DNA of 64,000 nucleotides from Diplolepis rosae (GCA_030998225.1 JAPYXD010000403.1:6634001-6698000); one strand, 5' to 3'; positions 52,501 through 63,427 are shown, counted from the stretch's first letter. Translations and numbers: made by a program. Notes: generated by a model from the sequence alone, not told the origin.

Positions 52501-55500
52501 GCAACACAAAGTCATTTTTCTTCACGATAATGCCCCATCACACACAGCGAAACGGGTCAAGGAAACGATCGAGACGTTCAGTTAGGAAATACTGGCGCAT
52601 GCCGCTTATTCTCCAGACTTGGCTCTGTCAGATAACCGTCTCTTCGCATCACTGGGCCACGCTCTCGCTGAACAACGCTTCACTTCGTACGAAAATGTAC
52701 GAAAATGGCTGGACAACTAGTTTAATTTAAAAAACGAACAGTTTTATTGGCGTGGCATTCATCACCTTCCGGAGAGGTGGGAAAAATGTGTAAATAGCAA
52801 TGGAGATTACTTTGAATAAAATATTTTTCATCATTTTCATGCAACAGACGTGTAACTTTTGCAAAAAAATTCCGGTTTCATACTTCTAGACCTGGTAAAA
52901 CAAAAATCTACGGCCAACTACAAAAACGTTGTTTTGTGAATAATATTCTATGAATAAATTTATATTGCTTTCGAATAAATAATTCTATCATATAATTCAC
53001 AGGTGGCTGAGAATAAGGATCGTATTTTAATTTGACAAACTTATCTCCGAGGCGCAGAAGTTAAAAAACAATCCATTTGTTTGTAAACAATGGGTTTTTA
53101 CATAAACAAATTGCGTTTTTTCTTAATAACGATTTTCTTATTGTATGAAGACATTCTTAATACATATTTTAAAAGAAAAACGGCATCGCGACCATAAATC
53201 TAGAGGGAGATATGGTTTTTTTTTCAAAGGGGCATGAAAATGCATATTGTAATAAATAATGGAAAATTTATTTTATCGCTGTGAAATTTTATCACAGCTT
53301 TTAGGTTCATCATAGCTATACAAAAAGTGTTTAATAGTCAAAATCCACAGACTTTAGGTTTTAGGGGTCTGAGTTCAGGGATTTTGGATCAGAGTCAAGG
53401 ATATTTGTCCTCTGTACGTTAGATAAGTTTATTTCAATAATTTTAAATCAATTACCTGAATTTCACTTTCTTCAATGTCAGCAAGTATGCGTTCCTTTAG
53501 TTTTTTCACTTCCTGAGTTGTAAGGGTGTCAGCTTTAGCAATCACTGGTACTATATTTACCTTGCGATGCAATCGTTTCAACACTTCCAGATCCAATTGC
53601 CTGAGCCTGTGCAAAACAAGTTTAAATATTATTATTAATATTTACTACTAAATGTACCTAGAAATTTCAGAATTCATCCGCTTATTGAAGTAAACTTTCA
53701 TATATAAAGGTTTACATACCCATGCCCATAGGGAGGAATGAAATAAAGGCAACAATGTACCCTGTTGTCCTGTATATTTTTTCTATTTAGTCCACTTTCA
53801 TCTGTGAAATATTGTCGAAATTGTTCGTCAATATACGAAGAACAAGCTTTCCATGTATCTTCACAATTCACTGAATCACCGAAACCTAGAATTCAATTTA
53901 AATTCGATAAAATTGAAAGATTCCCAGTTTATGCTTCTTTGAGACAATTTTATTCTGAAAAAATACCAACTCATTTCAACGAGCCGCATCTTATGATTTT
54001 TATAATTTTTTGTTATATCGATTGTTTTTGAGTAAAATTTATGTTTTATTCAAAACGATAATTTAGCAATGGAATTTTTCTAAATATTCATGTATATACA
54101 GAAAATTAAAATCTGTAATGCATTTTAACAAAACAAAAAAAAATCAATCACGAATGCAGTTTACGATTCAAAAGTTTTTTTAAGGCTAATATAAATAAAA
54201 TATTTCTAGATAAACAAGTATTATAGTGTACTTTTAAATGTATAAAATTATGAAACTTGAAAGATTATTACCAGGGGTATCGACGATAGTTAATCGCAGT
54301 CTTACTCCTCGTTCTTCAATATCCATTGTTTTCTTTTCAATGGAAGTAGTCTTTTCGATTCGCTCTGAAAAATGTATAATATAAATCTATTTAAGATTTT
54401 ATTTTTCTATCACACTTCATGACATTTTCTTGTATTGAATGTCCCTGCTGGGAGTAAAAATTGAAAAAGATAGGAACTGGGGGATTGGAAAAGATAGAAC
54501 ATTTCTATCTCTCTCAACCCATCACTTTGCATCCCCAAAAGTCTATCTTTTTCTATCGCCGCACTTATCCAGAGTGACCGGAAATATCTATCTTTTTCTA
54601 TCTCCGTCTCTGGTAATATCTATCTTTTTTATCCCTTAGTCTATCCGCCTTCTGAAGTTGTATCTATCTTTTTCTCTATCTTTCGTGATCGACCACTTGT
54701 ATCTTTTTCTATCCCTCATTTATCTCCCCATAGTGCAAATTTTAATCTCTCTCAATATCCCTCAGTATCTATTCTTACCACGAAATAAAGAGTGCAGTTC
54801 TAAAAAGTATTGTGTCCATTTTATACAGGGGAAGACTATTACTTCATTGGCCATAAAATTATGTTGTAAGAAGAGATAATGAGAAATAGAAAGAGAGTTT
54901 AAAATTTGTAATAGGGAGAGATAGGCATCGACTAGATTGGCAAGAAGATAGAAAAAAATTCACGTGAATAGATAAAAAATAGAATGAGATAGAAAAGGGG
55001 AAATTAAAGAAGATAGACGTGAATTAAGATTAACAAAGAGATAGAAAAAGATTAAGGTGGATTGATGAAGGATATGATGCGATAGATATCAGGTGATTGG
55101 AAAAGATAACTATAGACCTAGATTTGCAAGAAGATAAAAAAAGATTCACGTGAATAGATAAAAAACAGAATGAGATAGAAAAGGGGCAATTTAAGAAGAT
55201 AGACATGAATTAACATTAAGAAAGAGATAGAAAAAGATTCACGTGGATAGATAAAGCATAGGATGAGATAGAAAATGAAAAATTTAAAAAGATAGACGTG
55301 AAGTTAGATTGACAAAGGGATAAAAAAAGATTGACGTTGATAGATGTAGAATAGATTGAGATAGAAAAAGATTAAGGTGGATTGATGAAGGATAGGATGA
55401 GATAGAGATCAGGTGATTGCAAAAGATAGCCATAGACCTAAGATAGGAAAAGATTAACGTGAATAGATAAAAAACAGAATGAAATAGAAAAGGATAAATT

Positions 55501-58500
55501 TAAGAAGATAGACATCAATTAAGATTGACTAAGAGATAGAAAAAGATTAAGGAGGATTGATGAAGGATTGTAGGGGATAGAAAACTAAGTATTGGAAAAG
55601 ATAGACGTGAATTTATATTGAAAAAGAGATAGAAAAAGATTAAGGATGATAGATAAAGGATTGGAATGGATAGAAAAGTAGTCATTAGAAGAGACAGATG
55701 TGAATTCAGAATGAAAAAGAGATAGAATTGGATAAATTATCCCTATCTTTTTCTATAATGAAGATTCAAAATGATTCAAAAGGATCAGATTTCTATCTTT
55801 TTACTTCCAGCAGGGACATTAAATGCTGGTGAGTTAGTCATTAATATAGAAATGACATGAAACCCTTGCTTAAAATGTTGGATAGGAATGGATAACGGCG
55901 GATATGTAACCGGATAATGTTCCGAATAGTCGACTTCGGATTTTTTTTCACCCTTATCTGGTCCTTATTCAGTCCATAATATTGAGCCCAAAAAATAGCA
56001 GCCTTATCCAGAATAATATAACGAAATTATTTCTAACTAATTAAAAGTTAAAAGTGACATTTTATCCGGCACAATCTAGAGATTTTTCGGAACTTACGTT
56101 GGCTGTTCGGAATTTTGATCAGAGCTAGCACTCAATTATTCAACCACTATAATTATCCAATTACGTACCGGATGCATCGGGAATTCGTCGATCCTTGTAG
56201 AGGTCCCCAAGGAAAAGACTATTTATCAGGGTTGATTTCCCCAGCCCCGTTTCACCTAAAACCATCAATGTGAATTCGAATCCTCTTTTCACTGATTTCC
56301 TGTGCACTTGTTCCGGAAGAGTCGCAAATCCAATATAGTCCCTGTCTTGCTGAAACAAATTTTACGTTATTAATTTATAAGACTTAGCGCTAGTTGATCC
56401 AAATTTCTGATAAGTTGCAGATAAATTTATCGCATGTTTAATCTTATGGAATAAATGTATCTGGAAGTTATCAGAAGGTGGATTAACCGATCCTTACATG
56501 TTAGTGACTACCCTGGCGAAATTATCGGATAGGAATTCATTCCGAGCTAATCAGAATTATTCCGATTCATTCCGATATCTGTAATGCGAATCATTCTAAA
56601 CCAATCCGAAAAACGTTTCAAATCTCGTTTGATGAAAAATGGTAAAAAATCGATCCGACCTAATCCGATTTAATCCGAGACAAAAATTTGAATGAATACG
56701 AACCAATCCGGAACCAAGTTTTCAATCCGAATGAATTCGAGGTCGAAATGATTCGGATTAATTCTGATCGAAAATTCGGTTTGGATCCATCCGAGCTCGG
56801 ATTGATTCGGATTGGTTCGTATTCATTCGGATTGTTGTCTCGGATTAAATCGGATTAGGTCGGATCGAATTTTTACCATTTTTCATCAAAGGAGATTCAA
56901 AACGTTTTTCGGATTGGTTCGGAATAATTCGCATTGGCTCGGATACAGATATCGGAATGAATCGGAATAGTTCTGATTGGCTCGGAATTAATCCTATCCG
57001 ATACTTTCACCAGGGTATAAACATTTTTCTTGGTAATTAATAGAATAGTTTTTTATGAATAATAATTAAGTAAACGAATATAACAGCTTGTAAAAGTGTT
57101 ACGTTCAGAAGATATAAATATTTATAGAATTTTTTGTTCATTTCTCGTTATTTTGGCATAGGCTCAGATTCTTTTTATTTCCTTCGAATAAAATTTTCAC
57201 TATTACATATAAAAATACTCAAAAAGAAAGCAAGGCAAACGTTTCGGCCACATATGGGGGCCCTCTTCAGTGCCATAAATTCAAAGATTAATTCAAAATT
57301 TCTGTAAAACATTAGAATATAGGAGATAATGAAATTAAGGATTATCATAGAATTCAAAAACTTATCTCAAAGCTTGCAATTCAAAATAATAATAAAAAAA
57401 ATTTTTATTAAAAGAGGATCAAAGTCTTCACGAAAAGTTTAAAAATGTAAACCTTGTTCGCGTTCTGCCATTGATGAGCAATTTGGCATCCTCTTTTAAT
57501 ACAAATTTTTTTTAAATTGCGGTCGGTTCGTGTGGAAAATTTTTTTTATGTTTCTCGGTTTATTTGTTATCCGGTTTTGTTCGCGTTCTGCCATTGATAA
57601 GCAATTTGGCATCCTTTTTTAATAAGAAATTTTTTTAAATTGCGGTCGGTTCGTGTGGAAATTTTTTTATGTTTCCCGGTTTAATTGTTATCCGGTTTTT
57701 TTATTCACAGTGAACTCTAAATATTTTTTCGAATCGTGATGCTGCATACTGGACTACTTCATTTTGAATTGCAAGCTTTGAGATAAGTTTTTGAATTCTA
57801 TGATAATCCTTAATTTCATTATCTCCTATATTCTAATGTTTTACAGAAATTTTGAATTAATCTTTGAATTTATGGCACTGAAGAGGGCCCCCATATGTGG
57901 CCGAAACGTTTGCCTTGCTTTCTTTTTGAGTATTTTTATATGTAATAGTGAAAATTTTATTCGAAGGAAATAAAAAGAATCTGAGCCTATGCCAAAATAA
58001 CGAGAAATGAACAAAAAATTCTATGAATTATGGGTCAATATAATAGCAGACATGTTATCAAACATGTCACTTTAAAAAATAAATATTTATATTTTTATAT
58101 AAAAATATTTTTCAGGTTTCATTAGGTTTAAAACCTATGATCTTGTTTCATTCGCACTGAGTATTAATTTTATAAACAATTACAATTATTATGAGTAATT
58201 TTACCTAAAAATTATAGTTACTAACGTTAAATAACCCACATGATACTTACCCTTAATTCATGTTTAAATTCAAATTTTAAAAAAGTTATGAAAGTAATTT
58301 TTTTTTTTAATTCCGGATAAAATGATATTAAAGAAACCGCTAAACCAGGTTTCGGTTTCTTGTGGAATTTTTGCAAAAAGCCGCTCCGAAAAATTTTAAA
58401 AACTAGCTATTTATGTTGAAAATATTGAAATTCCCGTCAAAGGCGTCTTGTTTTTGAAAAAGCTAGTTCCACTTTTGTCGAAAATTCGCGAAAAGTAGAT

Positions 58501-59053
58501 ATTTATAATAATGAGATTTGCAAGTCGTTCCGCGATGACGTAGGGTGGGAATTTGTTTAAATTCTCTGGTTTTGCATCAAATTTGATTGTATTGTTGTTA
58601 ATTTGTGCAAAAGCAGTCATATGTAATAAGTTTAAAAATGATAAAATACTTTTTTCTATAGAAGAATAAAGGTTTTTCCAGAATTCCACAAAAATCAAAA
58701 AGCGCCTTTTCTTCTATCAATAGGGATATTTTGCATATTTTTAAAATTAAAATCTTGAAAACTTCCTGTTAAAAAAATCATTGTTAATTGAAATTTAATT
58801 AATTTTAAATAATTATATGTAATTTTATTTAGAAGGTAATGAAAATTTAATCTCAGAAAAAAAAAGAATAGTAAAAATATAATGAAGCTAAATATGTACT
58901 GGTACTGATGAATGACTGCGTTATACATATAATAAATATGGGACAGACTGACGAAATTAAACCTCCGATCTAATAATTGTGAGAATCCCAGAACTGAGAG
59001 ATGTTATTATTAAAAAGTAATCGAATGAGATTTTTGTACTTACCGCCTGACAT
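49565..59053 (-). CDS. Septin, Septin-4/SEPT2-like, complete
   Basis: Nine exons read in frame from 59053: 59053-59044, 56345-56169, 54364-54272, 53885-53720, 53606-53456, 50862-50697, 50614-50458, 49980-49899 and 49726-49565, giving 387 aa. Exon 1 codes only MSG plus one base. The frame picks the acceptor CAAG before ACAGGG over an upstream CAG, giving [20 protein letters not shown]. Seen: polybasic [12 protein letters not shown]-loop GETGLGKST (exon 2); switch II DTPGFGD across exons 3-4; [19 protein letters not shown] (the G4 specificity motif, exon 5); the septin unique element around [39 protein letters not shown]; and a C-terminal coiled-coil region ([25 protein letters not shown]). Septins are GTP-binding proteins that polymerise at membranes in cytokinesis and cell-cortex organisation. 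Subgroup placement is inferred from [20 protein letters not shown]. Introns 1 and 5 hold inverted-repeat elements. Confidence 0.93.
50970..51275. repeat. TTAA-MITE relative lacking its ends
   Basis: AAATGTTTACGTCCAAAATA at the left and TCTGGATACAAACATGTGGA at the right are inverted relatives of the arms of 32805-33139. The terminal GGGCATGT words and TTAA are absent. In septin intron 5. Confidence 0.5.
51339..53390. mobile_element. Long-arm inverted repeat element in septin intron 5
   Basis: Arms of about 390 bp: 51339-51735 and 53002-53390, inverted and similar but not identical (TCCTGAACTCAGACCCCTAA, TATGTATTAAGAATGTCTTC, AAATACGATCCTTA are shared). The interior of about 1.3 kb holds a mariner at 52116-52895 and unassigned sequence (51736-52115). 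No transposase of its own seen. Confidence 0.75.
52116..52895 (+). mobile_element. Mos1-like mariner deletion derivative
   Basis: Ends CCAGGTCTAGAAGTATAAAA and, inverted, CCAGGTCTAGAAGTATGAAA. TA at 52114-52115 and 52896-52897. Transposase starts [20 protein letters not shown] (52288), with [20 protein letters not shown] and [14 protein letters not shown]. An out-of-frame joint follows, then [20 protein letters not shown] (second Asp) and, with stops, [20 protein letters not shown] and [20 protein letters not shown]. The first Asp is deleted; 780 bp instead of about 1.3 kb. Confidence 0.9.
54443..55815. repeat. Purine-rich low-complexity element, copy c (complete ends)
   Basis: Begins CCCTGCTGGGAGTAAAAA and ends TTTTTACTTCCAGCAGGG, an inverted pair. 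The first 0.3 kb is pyrimidine-rich on + and pairs in part with the purine-rich remainder (AAAGATAGAACATTTCTATC). From 54880 to 55740 the + strand nearly lacks C, with GATAGAAAAAGAT, AGATAGACGTGAATTAAG and GGATTGATGAAGGAT in loose higher-order repeat. In septin intron 2. Encoded frames are spurious. Confidence 0.8.
56511..57015. mobile_element. Palindromic MITE rich in TTCGGATT, CCCTGGCGAAA ends (copy 2)
   Basis: Left CCCTGGCGAAATTATCGGAT, right inverted CCCTGGTGAAAGTATCGGAT. TA at 56509-56510 and 57016-57017. Arms of about 240 bp fold over a centre near 56790. Relative of 20057-20501. In septin intron 1. Confidence 0.82.
57124..58024. mobile_element. Foldback-like element with identical 264-bp arms
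   Basis: 57124-57387 and 57761-58024 appear to be exact reverse complements over 264 bp. They contain, for example, GGCCACATATGGGGGCCCTC and its inverse. The 373-bp spacer carries a tandem pair of 123-bp units beginning GTTCGCGTTCTGCCATTGAT at 57456 and 57579. Both arms carry the same 60-codon open frame, outward from the centre; no function is assigned to it. In septin intron 1. Confidence 0.85.
58025..59043. other. Septin intron 1, no element recognised
   Basis: AT-rich up to the donor GTAAGT directly after exon 1. No transposon ends found. Confidence 0.4.
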
Positions 59054-59230
59054 GGTGACGGGAATAACAACACTAGCCGGTAAATTTGCCGACTAGATCG
59101 CGTTAGGGTGGCTCGCAAAATACGTCCTTATGCATTCTGCGCTGGCGCATCCTGCACTGTCGATCAATAATGACCTTTGTCCCTCAGAGCAAACGCGTCC
59201 TACGTTTTCCGACGCTTTTCCTCCCTTGTT
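59054..59230 (-). promoter_or_regulatory. Probable septin 5' UTR and promoter region
   Basis: About 175 bp upstream of the septin ATG is clearly less AT-rich than its surroundings and contains CpG-bearing words (GCGTCGGAAAACGTAGGACG on minus). No TATA box recognised and no transcription start can be fixed from sequence. Confidence 0.35.
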
Positions 59231-60856
59231 CAACACAATCACAAAACGACTAATATTTTAAAGTTGATACATAATTCAAAAATATTTGATAAATTTCATA
59301 AATAAAAAAGAAGAGAATTGTCACTTGAATTTTAAGTTTACACTAGACTAATATTTTTTACTGATTATAATCAGTGATTCAATTGTAGAATTATATTTTC
59401 ATTGATCTCTTAGTTAATGTGCCTCATAAAAATTGATTGTATAGAAACTCAGTTACTGATGGAAATTAGTAAAAAAAACTACTGATTGAGATTAAGAATT
59501 TGAACAGAATTTTTCTAGTTTATTACTCAAAATAAAGAAAATTCATGAAGAAATATAAATAGGTTGCTTACTTACCCCGAATGTTAGCCTCACGGCGGAT
59601 AATCCTTACTATAGTAATTTCAAGTCAAGAAATGTCGATATAATTCTAGGCCTTGTTTCAAAATTTGCCAACAGTTCGTTAATTAACATGTTTACGGAAT
59701 TAATAAATTCCAGATAAAGAAGGCAATTTCAATTTTTATCGTAAATATTTCTTATGAGTTCTTCAAGTTTTTTGTTAAAGATTTTATTGAATTCTTGACA
59801 TATCAGGATAGAATAAGAGTAGAGAGCTACTTTTAATATTAAAAAAAAAATCTCATACCTTCTCATATGTGATGAAAATGTAAAAATTAAATGTAAAAAA
59901 TAAAGAAATACATTCCCGTATCTGTTTGTAAAATATTTAGTGAATGAAATAATTAAACTCGCTCTAGTGACTCAGGATATATTTCTGTCATTGAGACCTT
60001 TAGAATTCATTCAACATTTATTCTGGGACTGATTTCATTTATCCAATTTACTTTTCAACTTGTTTTTCATTAATGAATAATCTCAGTTAATAAAGTAAGG
60101 TTACTTTTAAAACACGTTTTTTGTGATTTAAATTTTTTTAATTTCTTTACACAGAATATGTGAAGATTGACGCTGAAAGTCGCTATTTCCAGCGGCCAAA
60201 GATATATTTCAAGTTCATCAACTGTTAGTGCAAGTTTAAGTACATAATAATAAATTCAAAACTTCACACAGCTTAGACAAATTTGACATGCACATTTGTT
60301 ACAAATAAATAATCTTATACAAAGTCAATTAGCGGTGATGTACTAATTTTCATGAAAGATGAGAATAAAAACATTTTTTTCTAAATATTTTGTTTTTTAG
60401 TCTTTTGAATTAGCTTGTCTTTTCTACATATAACATGATTGAATTCAAATATATTAAATCGACGATATCCAAAATTAAATGGAAATATTTAAATTAACAA
60501 ATCTGCTAACAATTATTATACACTTAAGTTTCCGAACTTAATCTTCTTTTCTCGTCTTCTCTCTTAATCTTCTCTTCTCTTAACTAATTTAACAAGATTC
60601 TACAACTAAATTATTAGAATTGAATGTAAAAATTTACCCTCCATCTTCAAAGTTCCAGATATTAAATCTGTGATATCAAACCACGATAACAGATATTAAT
60701 CCGTAACATAGACAACATAAATCTGCTTTCACACTATTGAGCAACCGCTAATAACAAAGCTCGTAAGAAATAACAAATTAAAGTGTGTTTTTTGGAAATT
60801 ATGTTTCTAGATAAGCTTTCGCTTTCGGAAAAAATTTTTCAAAATGCGATTAAGCT
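59231..60856. other. Intergenic between septin and PITP genes
   Basis: AT-rich. A short inverted CACTGAT/ATCAGT-type stretch lies at about 59359-59490. No gene recognised. Confidence 0.4.
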
Positions 60857-60862
60857 TTTATT
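60857..60862 (-). terminator. Candidate polyadenylation hexamer for the PITP gene (AATAAA)
   Basis: AATAAA on minus, about 175 bp after the stop at 61036. The spacing is reasonable for a 3' UTR, though chance occurrence is likely in this composition. Confidence 0.35.
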
Positions 60863-61035
60863 CTATTATTGAGTCATCTTTCAGAAGTATGTATTGCGTG
60901 CTTGTCGTTATAAAAAAGTGTTTTCTGAGTGGCGACAAGACTACGAGGCTATACACATACGTTAAGAAATAAAAATTGTCCTTTCGAATCTAGGAGGAAA
61001 TAGCAAAAATTCTGATCATACATGCCAGCATAGGG

Positions 61036-63427
61036 CTACGACCAGGAAAACCAGGAACGTGTTGTCGACTGTGTTGGGGTTTTACATGTAGGTGATGATG
61101 GTATAGAAGTTGTTTGCGAACCTGGTGTTGATCCATTCGTGTTGAGTTCCAAACCTTGGATCTTGGCTTGTACCTTTTCGTTTGTTTCTGCCTGCATTTT
61201 TTTTTCATATTGCCTCACGTCTTCAAGTGTCATGTCGTACCATTCGTCTATCCAAGCAAACGCTTGACGATGGCCCAGAAGTAAAATATCACGAATACAC
61301 TGCAAAAAAAGTTGTATTTTAGTGCCAGAAAAACTTTTCCAAACTCATTAAATATTTTAAAAACCTGCAACAATGACAGGCGCACGATGATTTCTACCAC
61401 GCATTTATAAATCAATATTTTGGCAATAAATTGAAAATTGTATTTTGCTCAAAACATTTTTTGGAGCAAAGAAGGTGTACAGTAGTATGGGGAAATATTC
61501 AATCCCGAAAGTGGTTTGAAAACAAGTTTCCGATTGGCTATATCTATCGGCCCAGAAGAGAAAAAGTTGCACAATTACAAACCGCGCAACATTTAGGCAA
61601 TTGGTGGGGCAAACAAAATAGGAATTAATGAGTAATATTATCATATTTTTAAATATAAGAAATATTTAGACAACTGTTAAGTCGCTCAGGCTTATCGGAA
61701 AAATAGGTACCAGATTGTGGAGATGTTTAATAAAATCAATTTTTTATATGGGAGGATATCTTGAGATTTCAAAACGATCAAAATATATTTTTCAAAAGAC
61801 ATTCATGAAGTGTGCCATTTTTTGCATATTTAAAGCGTGCAGAAAATGACCAATTTCAGATCGATGCGGGAAAGTAATTTTCACCACTGCTGTACATGCG
61901 CACTTTGATTGAAACATTACATTCCTTACAATTTCCCACACATCCTCACGGTAAACTTCAAAAGTTTGTTTTATTTTGGTTAACAGAAACAATTGAAATT
62001 AAATGGATTTCGACAGCCATAAGCCGAAATTAATTAACTGAACAAGTTGGTTGATGAACCTCTTTCTGTACTCTACATTCACTATAAGTGGCATATTTCT
62101 TACATTTCTTATACAAAATATCGTGTACATTATGTAAGGGAATCATGCGATTCCGATTCATAACAAGTTTGTAGCACTTGCCTGAGGCTCGTTTTCTGTC
62201 TCGCAATTTGGTCTCAAACTTTGCTTTCAACCGTGTAATGCAATTGGTTAACTTACTCTGTGTACAAAGTCTTCAACACGAGTTTGCATTCCCCAAACTT
62301 CAAACGAAGCATTTACTACTTTATATGAACACATTATAGGTTGTGTTGTATCCTTCCACCCTTCCACTAAAGGACCTCTGCCAGTTCTTTTCGATTGAAA
62401 GAATTTTGGATCCTGAAATATAAATTTATATATAAATCTTCGAATTTTCTTCATTCATATCGATTGCTCCTATTAAAAATCATTAACTTGTCACAGCCGC
62501 TTGTAACAGTTTTAGAGCCGATTTCTGCTAGTTAAGACGTAACTCATTACACTAGCAGGAGTCACCGCTTAAGTTTTTTAAAAGTGGCCACGATGTGTTA
62601 ATGTTTTTCTAATAGGAGCAGTCAACAATAAAATAAGAATGATAAAATATTAGATGAATTATTGAATAAAAATATTTTTTCAGCTATGTATTACCTCTTC
62701 TTCCTTATAATGCTTTGCAGAGATTTCATCATATGCAATGTCTATGAAATCCACTTCTCGATGTACAAGCTCTACAGGTGATAAGCCCAAACACTGTGAA
62801 AAGTTATATTTATTTAATGATAAATTTACGAATTATTTTTCCTTTTGTAGTGTTTCATCAGTTAACATTTATCTTATGAATTAAAATTAAAAATACTTTT
62901 CTTTATACGAACGTTTTCTGTTGATCCATTGTTATCTTCATATCGTGTTTTAATGTAAATCTGGAATTTAGGAATAAAGGAACACTGCAAAAAAGAAGGC
63001 AAAAGTAAGTGTTCGGAATGTAAAAATGTAATAACATGTAAAAGTATAAAAAAGACTTACGGTGTATTCTGTAAGTCCCATTATCACGTGCAAAAAAATA
63101 AAATAATATTATTAAATTTGTAGAAATAAAGATGAAATATTTCGTATATTTTCAAGACAATATGCAAATAAAGATTCAACAAATTTAATAAAAAAGTAAC
63201 TTGACAATTTTTATTATACTATAATGAAACTTTAAAATTTGCAATATTTTACATTTTTGTAGAAACAAAAAGTGTTGGAAATTAATTTTATTATAATATC
63301 CACATTATCATGATTAATCTAAATTGCAAATTAATTACCTGTTATAGTGAATGGGTAATAATTCCATGCTTTTTCGGTAACGTAAAATATCCTTGGAATT
63401 ATTGACTGTATCCAATATGGAAGTTTG
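61036..63427 (-). CDS. Cytoplasmic phosphatidylinositol transfer protein, PITPNC1/rdgB-beta type (5' partial)
   Basis: Exons on minus: 63427-63339 (KLPYWIQSIIPRIFYVTEKA.. PFTIT), 63068-63061 (8 nt), 62984-about 62909 (CSFIPKFQIYIKTRYEDNNG), 62793-62695 (..VDFIDIAYDEISAKHYKEEE), 62412-62257 (DPKFFQSKRTGRGPL.., MCSYKVVNASFEVWGMQTRV) and 61299-61036 (CIRDILLLGHRQAFAWIDEW, YDMTLEDVRQYEKKMQAETN). The order and motifs match the soluble class II PITP: the PI-binding START-like fold followed by a short disordered Ser/Thr-rich tail (STPGSQTTSIPSSP). These proteins carry phosphatidylinositol or phosphatidic acid between membranes. Class I PITPs differ at the HRQAFAWIDEW region, and no long membrane-associated C-terminus follows, which argues against PITPNM. 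The exon at 62984 ends either at 62912 (before GTTCGT, phase 0) or at 62909 (before GTATAA, which would need another acceptor). The first gives STEN-CLGLSPVE and keeps 62793-62695 in frame. The N-terminus lies beyond 64000. Confidence 0.88.
63061..63068 (-). other. Predicted 8-nt microexon of the PITP gene
   Basis: AATACACC on minus is preceded by ACTTACAG and followed by GTAAGT. The exon before ends ACA-G and the exon after starts TGT-TCC. With these 8 bases the join reads T-E-Y-T-C-S-F in frame, matching the ITEYTCSF segment expected of this family. Without it the flanking exons are out of frame. Confidence 0.8.

Noticed and set aside
57175..57973. Two identical 60-codon frames in opposite orientation
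   Set aside because: Identity is explained by the perfect inverted repeat. The sequence is hydrophobic and AT-driven with no recognised domain, so no gene was called.
49565..59053. Assignment as peanut/SEPT7-type septin
   Set aside because: The [22 protein letters not shown] segment and short C-terminal coiled coil fit the SEPT2/Septin-4 type better than the SEPT7 type.
61036..63427. Class I PITP or membrane-associated PITPNM
   Set aside because: Motifs MCSYK..FEVWGMQTRVE and HRQAFAWIDEWYDMT plus the short tail fit the soluble class II protein. No large C-terminal domains follow.
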